NCBI GenBank assembly: GCA_003118195.1
Contig: BEXV01000816.1
Location: 12,837 to 26,332, forward strand
Direction: 5' to 3'
From: Hemicentrotus pulcherrimus
Taxonomy: Eukaryota; Echinodermata; Echinoidea; Camarodonta; Strongylocentrotidae
DNA length: 13,496 nt
Of the stretch, positions 7,885 through 13,496 are shown piece by piece; position 1 is the stretch's first letter, and every line of letters begins with the position of its first letter. Position numbers and translations under genes: made by a program. The notes beneath the pieces are model-generated. The model searched no databases and was not told the DNA's origin. It saw only the letters and a program-made list of their open reading frames with translations.

Positions 7885-8197
7885 GGGGGGTGTTTCACAA
7901 AGATCTTAAGTCGAACTTAACTCTAAGTTGGACTTAAAAATTATGGAGAGCCATTTGTAACCTAGAAATAAAATATATTCAAAAGCGAAAATTGAAGTAT
8001 TTTAGACTTTTCATAAATTTCACATTAAGACCATGAAATCTCCCATGATAATAGAAAATATGAATGATTTGAATCACCATTTTATGCCTTTTAAAATAAC
8101 ATTTACAAAATATTTTCATAGATGCTAATAGCTTTCCATAATTGTTAAGTCCAACTTAGAGATAAGATCAACTTAGGATCTTTGAGAAACACCCCCC
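7885..8197. mobile_element. MITE with 53-bp terminal inverted repeats
   Basis: Left TIR 7885-7937 starts GGGGGGTGTTTCACAAAGAT and right TIR 8145-8197 is its reverse complement with five mismatches. The TIRs end in a shared CTCTAAGTTGGACTTAA block. The 207-bp interior is AT-rich and non-coding. The ending GGGGGTGTTTCNCAAAG resembles abundant MITEs I recall from echinoderm genomes, although the family cannot be named from sequence alone. The flanks (ACCT left, TGGG right) show no clear target-site duplication. It separates the tandem SINE array from the SINE fragment at 8198. Confidence 0.85.
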
Positions 8198-8300
8198 TGG
8201 GATAGGAGGGACAAATGTGGGCAAAACTCCTCATCCAAGGCTATGCAAAACAAGCAAGGATTGAACCCGAGACCTGATATCCAAGAGTCAAGAGCCATCA
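8198..8300 (-). mobile_element. tRNA-derived SINE fragment (minus strand)
   Basis: On the minus strand a B box GGGTTCAATCC (8258-8268) is preceded by ATCAGGTCTC. It is followed by a body containing GGAGTTTTGCCCACATTTGT, similar in layout to the other SINE bodies in the window. A convincing A box is not visible upstream (GGTGATGGCTC near 8290-8300), so the head is degraded or truncated. The 3' end abuts the MITE. Confidence 0.5.
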
Positions 8301-8922
8301 CCAATATACAAAGGGGTTCCCCGAAATGGTCAAATAGGAATTATCTACCGGTATCCACCCAATCTAGAGCGGGGGGGGGATGACCAGGGTGTAAACTGTC
8401 AATAGATGTAGGGTCATTGAGAAATGGTCTATCCACCTAACCTAAGAGCAAGGTGAGACGTGCGTTACAGTCATACTGCTTTCAAGCTCAAAACACATTC
8501 AATAGTCATGGAACAAGTGGGATATTTGTATAGGGAAACGATCTATGTGCATTCTCCTCCACATTTGCTAGCGCTCGACGCCAACAGGGATCCACTACGG
8601 GCACCTGCTAGACATGGGCCCCATATATAATCTCCAGATCCTAAGATTTTTTATTCGAAACATAGGCCCTGTGCAGAGGGACTTCATAATTCAGTCAGGA
8701 GTCTCAGGATTGAGACCTAGTTTAAACAAAAATTGATGTGGAGCGCTGACATGGGAAACGAATATGTCAATGAATTCCAAACTGTGAAAAAAGCTTCGGT
8801 CCTTTTACACCAACCCTCTCTTCCCTGGGTATGCCCAGATGCTAGCTCATTTCATTAACTGGTGCAGATAAATGAAAGGCAAAAAACTTGATACAGCATG
8901 ACTAACGATTTTGGCTCCATTC
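8301..8922. other. 3' flank of the large gene, otherwise featureless
   Basis: This holds the presumed 3' UTR of the minus-strand gene nearest 8923 and then unrecognised sequence. A 9-base G run lies at 8371-8379 and a TACCGGTA palindrome at 8346-8353. No reading frame of note is visible. Confidence 0.5.
8650..8655 (-). terminator. Candidate poly(A) signal AATAAA
   Basis: TTTATT on the plus strand gives AATAAA on the minus strand, about 270 nt downstream of the TGA stop at 8923-8925. It is the first canonical hexamer I found after the stop. A real 3' end would lie 10 to 30 nt further down. No transcript evidence is available. Confidence 0.35.
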
Positions 8923-11900
8923 TCATGAGCTGAGCACCAAATTTTCTCTGTCCCAGTCATACGCTAATGCTTTGGCATGGAGCTCGTCAATATCATCATA
9001 CTTCACCGTATAAAAGGTGTAGAGATTGTTCAGATGACCAATTTGTTCCTCGTCCAGCTTGAGCAATTCACTTGGAGACGTCTTGTGGACCACCTGCCCT
9101 TCGTACCACTTGTACAGACCGTGTTTGCCCAAGCTACAGCGATGCCGGATGCGCTTTCCAACAATCCCATCTCCAGGAAATTCATCATCTTTTACAAATT
9201 CCTTCTCCTCGATGCCCGCTGATTTGGAATTACCCTTTGCCTCATTTTCAGCATTCTGATTGGACTGAGTATCGATTGCTGGAATGTCTTCACTGCAGTC
9301 TTTTTCAATACTACATTTTTCAGACTGTTTTTGTTCTCCATCACCTTCAAGTTGACTCTCCATTTCACATTTATTTGGACTCTCATGCTCTTGCTTGTCA
9401 TTAATGGTTTCATCCATTTTATCATTATTTTGTGGTTTAGTACTTTCCTCCTGAGTGGTAGATCCATTTGACTTTTGTTTTTTAAGTTCCATTTCAGTAT
9501 GCTTTTCGAGGAAGTCATCATCCTCATCGTTCTCCTCCTCGTTCATTTCAGTGTCATCTTCTTCACTGCTTTTGTCATTGGGCTGATGTTTAGCGTTGAT
9601 TTTTTCTGGAGAGGATTTCTTTCCAGAATCTGTCTTTCTCCTCTTAGGACTGTTCAGCTGTTTGACAAAATCATTCAGAGATCGTTTCTTCACCTTCTCC
9701 TTTGCGGATGCTCCCCGCCAATCCCCAAAGGAGGACATTCCCGCTGCCAAAGTGGCAAAAGCAGATCGCTCCGGTTTCTTGGGAATCTCACCCTCATCTT
9801 CACTGCCGCTGTAAGCTGGTTCAATTTCAGAGGGTTTGTGAGTTTCCTTTTTATCAAGTGGGGATTTGTCCCTTCCCCTCCGAGATCTAGGTGGGGATCC
9901 CTCGCCCTTGTCTGAATCCTCTTTGGTCTTTCTAGACCTTGAAGACCTAGAAGATCGTGTTGACCTAGAGGGTTGTTTCTCTTCTTCTTCTTCTTCTTCG
10001 CTTGAGACTATTTCCGTATTTGTGTGGTTCACTTTGCCATTTCTGCTTTCCCTAGGATTACTCCTTGTGAAATTCTTAGAGGTAGGCTTCTGATCAACAT
10101 CAGAAACATCAGTATCCTGTCTCTTTGATGATTCAGAAGTGACCTTCCTTGAATTCTTATTCTTAACCCTGCTCACATCTGCAGTTTTCTGCTTTGACTG
10201 AGATTTGCCAGATTTTTTTCTTGCTCTATTTGAAAGTTTGTTGTCTTCTTCCATCTCTAGGTCTTCCTCATCACTCCTCTCTTCTTCATCATCAGAGTCT
10301 ATCTTTGGTTCTGGACCTCTCCTAGGTGAACCTTTTCTTGCACTTGTTTTTCCTGACTTCTCATGCAAAGTACAGTGCCTCTGTGTTGTTCTTAAACCTG
10401 TCGACTCTTCGTCGCTATCTTCAAGACGGTGGTCATACCCTTCTAAAGTCTTCTTGACTAGATGTTTACTACTGATCTTAACCAGAGACACAGACACTCT
10501 ACTAGAGAACAGCTTTTCCTTGTCAAAATTGTTGATTTCTTCTTCGGTATCCATGGTTTTTGTTGAACTAGAAGCTCTACTACCCATCTTTTGCCGAGAA
10601 ACTTTCATTGGCGTTGGACTCACTTTAGTCGACTGGGCACTGGCTGGAGTGTGAGAATGGCCCTTTCTGGGGGAAAGCCGTTTGACGTTGACAAGTGGTT
10701 TCTTTAGTTCGGCTTTTACGCCTGGTTTAACTTGAACCGTTATCTTCTTAGTTTGCTGTGATCTCCTGGTACATCTAATCGGTTTTTCCTCGTCACTTTC
10801 TTCTTCTTCCTCGCTACTCTCCTCCTGTACCTCATCTTCACTGTCCTGTTGTGCTTTGTCAAATTCCACCATTTTTATGACATTATCCAGCTTTTTCTCA
10901 GCTTTTTGAAGATTCTTGCATATCTTAGCAGTCTGACTTTCCAGGTAGTCCATCGCGATTCGCATGTCTTTCTTTAGAGTATTTACAACTCCGCTCATGG
11001 ACGTGAAAAGCTTAGCAGCCTCAGCAATGTCTCTCTTGATAACAGTGGTATTCACAGACTTACGTCTGACAGTCCTAACTTCACCTTCCTCGATGCTGTT
11101 ATCATCCTCCTCCTCATCCTCCTCCTCCTCCTCCTCTTCTTCATCCTCATCATCTTCATCATCATCATCCTGATCATCAGTACTAGAGTCATCGGACGAT
11201 TCTAGTATTCTTTTACGACCACTACTTCTGACAGGCATTTCACCAGTACTAGAGTCATCAGACGACTCTAGTATTCTTTTACGACCACTACTTCTGGCAG
11301 GCTTTTGTACTTTTGATGTGGTTTTCTTTGCTGGGGCTCTTCTCTTTGTATTCTTAGAAGATGTAGATCGTCTAGTTTCCTTCTTACTCAAGGGTGATAA
11401 TGCTGCACTTCTAGATAAAGTCTTTGGTTCAGGTTTACTTATTTTGGCCCGAGCGGCTATAGCTGCACCTCTAGATAAATTCTTTGATTCAGGAGTACTC
11501 ATTTTTGCCCGAGCGGCTATAGCTGCACCTCTAGATAAATTCTTTGATTCAGGAGTACTAATTTTAGCCCGAGCAGCTACAGACGATTCTCTAGATAAAT
11601 TCTTTGATTCAGGTGTACTCATTTTGGCCCGAGCAGCTATTGCTGCACCTCTAGATGAAGACTTTGGTTCAGGTGTACTCATTTTGGCCCGAGCAGCTAT
11701 TGCTGCACCTCTAGATGAAGACTTTGGTTCAGGTGTAATCCTTTTGCCCTGAACAGTTTTAGCTGCCCTTCTAGGTGATGTCTTCCTTGAAGACTGTGTT
11801 GTTGGCGCTTTGACTGCTTCTTTTTCCTCACCACTGCTCAATTCCTTATCACTCCCGTTATGAATATCACCACCACAGTTGTTGCCATCAATATCCCCAT

Positions 11901-12686
11901 TTTCGTTTCCATCAACAGGTGAAGATGATGTGACCGGTAATTTCTTATCACTTGGTGGTTTATCCACTTCTTTGCCCTCTTGAAGGAAACCTGATATATC
12001 CATGGCTTCTTCATTGTCATTCTCTGCATCATCCTCGGAAAATTCAACAGCGATGTCACTTGTTTCTGGTGGATGCTCCAAGGATGGCTTAGTTGTAGGG
12101 AACTCCAACCCAGAAAATTGGAATTTTTGCAAGAGGTATTTCTGAGCCAAAGATAAGCTACTCTTCTTCTTTTTCTTGGTCTCTCTCATCAACGTGGTGC
12201 ACCAATTGTCAACCATCTTTGACGTAAGGTCATATTCATCGCCCCATCCCATTATTTTCTTGATCCACCCTGCCAAGGTCTCGTACGTTTCCTTCGTACG
12301 GGTCACATACTCACTGAGCTCAAACATCACTCTGTTAGAAATGCTGTCAGGATCAATAGCCTTAGGGAACAACTTCTCCTTGTCAAAGAGAATATCACCC
12401 AAGATTCCAAGGGATTCACACTCTGGTCCAATGGGGAAGCAACCAGGTGCTAGCCATTCTACAGGTTGACGAAGATCATCATCGGTCTGACCCTCTAGAT
12501 CCTCCATCTTGGCTTTTATATCACGGCAGAAGTCCTTGTGTGACTGGTTGCGGATCCTAGCTCTGCCAGCAGACAAGACGGTGATGGCAATGTCCAGATT
12601 GGGATCCAAGGGTTTCTCCTCCTCCTGCAGGAGATCAATGATCTTCTGTACCCTGAAGTAGGATGCAATACCATCCTCCCAGTGAA
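8923..12686 (-). CDS. Terminal coding exon of a Spin/Ssty-like, acidic-basic repeat nuclear protein (5' partial)
   Basis: The frame runs from an AG acceptor at 12687-12688 to a TGA at 8923-8925. A two-base split codon is followed by about 1253 codons. The codon at 12609 is TTG, not a start; 25 in-frame residues (HWEDGIASYFRVQ...) precede it, so the start is in an upstream exon. Numbering from that TTG, residues 1-170 look folded and helical but I do not recognise the domain. Residues 291-410 are six 20-residue repeats, 439-477 a duplicated 22-residue block, and 478-503 a nearly pure Asp/Glu run. Residues 525-590 look helical, perhaps coiled coil. Residues about 1146-1228 resemble a Spin/Ssty (Tudor-like) repeat: GKRIRH, KWYEGQV, YTVKYDD-D. 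Such modules in spindlins read methylated histone H3, and here there is one instead of three. SPRK, SPKRRK and poly-Lys segments suggest nuclear localisation and CDK-type sites. The chromatin role is inferred. Confidence 0.9.
11101..11178 (-). repeat. Coding acidic trinucleotide tract (Asp/Glu run)
   Basis: GAG/GAT-type codons encode about 25 acidic residues in a row at residues 478-503 of the large protein. On the plus strand it is a TCC/TCA run. It is slippage-prone and probably length-polymorphic. Acidic runs of this kind are common in histone- or nucleosome-binding proteins. Confidence 0.9.
11179..11295 (-). repeat. Coding 66-bp direct duplication (22-residue unit)
   Basis: RSSGRKRILESSDDSST occurs at residues 439-455 and again at 461-477. 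The DNA is almost identical, so the duplication is recent. Each copy pairs a basic GRKR patch with a serine-aspartate segment of the casein kinase 2 type. The DNA of each unit also contains an inverted repeat ACTAGAGTC ... GACTCTAGT, perfect in the upstream copy. Confidence 0.9.
11380..11739 (-). repeat. Coding 60-bp minisatellite, six 20-residue units
   Basis: Six head-to-tail units with consensus STPESKNLSRGAAIAARAKM lie at residues 291-410 of the large protein. The units keep the frame exactly, and the outermost ones are the most diverged (the last unit ends SAALSPLSKK). Each contributes a TP or KP step and Arg/Lys residues. The middle units are nearly identical in DNA, which indicates recent expansion or gene conversion. 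Confidence 0.95.
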
Positions 12687-12715
12687 CTGCAGCATGAAAG
12701 AAATATAAAGAGCAT
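12687..12715 (-). other. 3' splice acceptor of the terminal exon
   Basis: On the minus strand TTTCTTTCATGCTGCAG precedes the exon, with a CAG end and a moderately pyrimidine-rich tract. The frame is open on the exon side and the residues HWEDGIASYFRVQKII flow into the downstream protein. The acceptor is in phase so that two bases (TT) complete a split codon. This is a prediction; a nearby alternative AG cannot be excluded. Confidence 0.6.
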
Positions 12716-13496
12716 CAGTTGGTTGATGTAAATGTCATTTACTGATTTAAAGGATGGTCTGATGTTTGTCTTCAGCCGAGGCACAATAATGAGGTATTTT
12801 GAAAGCTGCATTCTTTTCGATTGGCAGTTCAACATTCTGAATGCTCACCAATGTCTAGAGATCTGGTTGGCATTAGATGTGCTGTATTATGCTATGATGA
12901 AAGCCTCACTTTATAGTGATGTCATTAACATTGTGCCAAGACACCCAATGTGTAGATTTGAATTTCCATTCACAATCCGTTGGTTGATAAGATCACAATG
13001 GGACCAAGCTGAAAATTGCCTCTATTAAAATAACCAAACTAGACAAGATTTTTTTTTAAATTGTAAGCATTGGTCTACTTCTCCCATGATAAAAATTGTT
13101 TTTCTCCTGTGAATTTGACCACTTCAGTACCACTTCCACTTGCATGGTTGAATATATCGAGCTACTGAAATGTTTGTACATTTATGTAATCCTTACTCTG
13201 CTACATTCATGAAAAACGTTAATCAGCTTAACCACTTGACTGCTATTGGCTTAAAACGTGTTCATACCCCCTGTGCAACAGCATTTTTGTACTGTACAAA
13301 AACCTGACAAAAACTGTACACTGTACACACAAAAAAGCAGGATTTTTTTTGGAAGAGCGCCATCTACTGTTCAAGACCTGTATAGCATCATTGCAGTGGC
13401 AGCAGTGCTTATTACATAGTAGGGCTTGGCATTTAAGCAGTGCTACGGTCTTGAAAGTGCTATGCCCTAAGCACGTACATGTACATGGTTAGCAGT
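12716..13496 (-). other. Intron of the large gene (partial)
   Basis: No second exon is convincing in this stretch, so the next upstream exon lies beyond the window. A small hairpin TTTTTGTACTGTACAAAAA lies at 13284-13302, followed by further GTAC words near 13315-13328. A TACATGTA palindrome lies at 13476-13483. The 98-codon plus-strand frame at 12732-13028 has no domain and looks like chance. Confidence 0.5.

Noticed and set aside
9475..9915. 146-codon plus-strand open frame (also 9072-9404, 10205-10654, 11318-11752)
   Set aside because: All lie antisense within the large minus-strand exon. Their composition is the complement of Ser/Glu/Lys-rich or repeat codons, and they show no domain of their own.
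12732..13028. 98-codon plus-strand frame as a separate gene or exon
   Set aside because: It lies in the intron on the opposite strand, with no domain and ordinary AT-rich composition.

Overview
The window looks like nuclear DNA of a marine invertebrate, most likely an echinoderm or a related deuterostome. It is AT-rich, has one intron-bearing gene and is packed with decayed retroelements, tRNA-derived SINEs and long inverted repeats. The SINE bodies, the MITE ends and the many TACATGTA palindromes fit this guess. Nothing in the window fixes the species.

The only convincing host gene lies on the minus strand at 8923-12686. It is the large terminal coding exon of a nuclear, probably chromatin-associated protein. 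An in-frame AG acceptor at 12687 adds 25 codons upstream of the apparent TTG-initiated reading frame, so the true start is in an exon outside the window. The protein has an unrecognised folded N-terminal region, a long charged Ser/Lys/Glu-rich middle with two in-frame tandem repeats, a short helical segment and a C-terminal Spin/Ssty (Tudor-like) module. The rest of the right end (12687-13496) is intron. The 3' UTR and intergenic DNA lie below 8923.

The left two thirds (1-8300) is a repeat landscape. In order it holds: a pyrimidine tract; an imperfect hairpin (1121-1329); a broken LINE reverse transcriptase C-terminus with an internal triplication (1486-2040); a tRNA-SINE on the other strand meeting it tail to tail (2040-2199); a nearly perfect 107-bp-arm foldback (2206-2433); a second tRNA-SINE (3495-3762); a 642-bp interval bounded by a 23-bp exact inverted repeat with a CpG-rich core between microsatellites (5680-6321); a GC-rich TIR element (6584-6865) directly abutting a second LINE C-terminal fragment (6866-7044); three tandem tRNA-headed SINE-like units (7437-7882); a MITE with 53-bp TIRs (7885-8197); and another SINE fragment (8198-8300).

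I found no prokaryotic feature, CRISPR array, rRNA or intact tRNA gene. The best candidates for something undescribed are the Spin/Ssty-tailed repeat protein, the tandem tRNA-headed SINE array whose anticodon-position triplets differ by CpG-type changes, and the young-looking foldback at 2206-2433.
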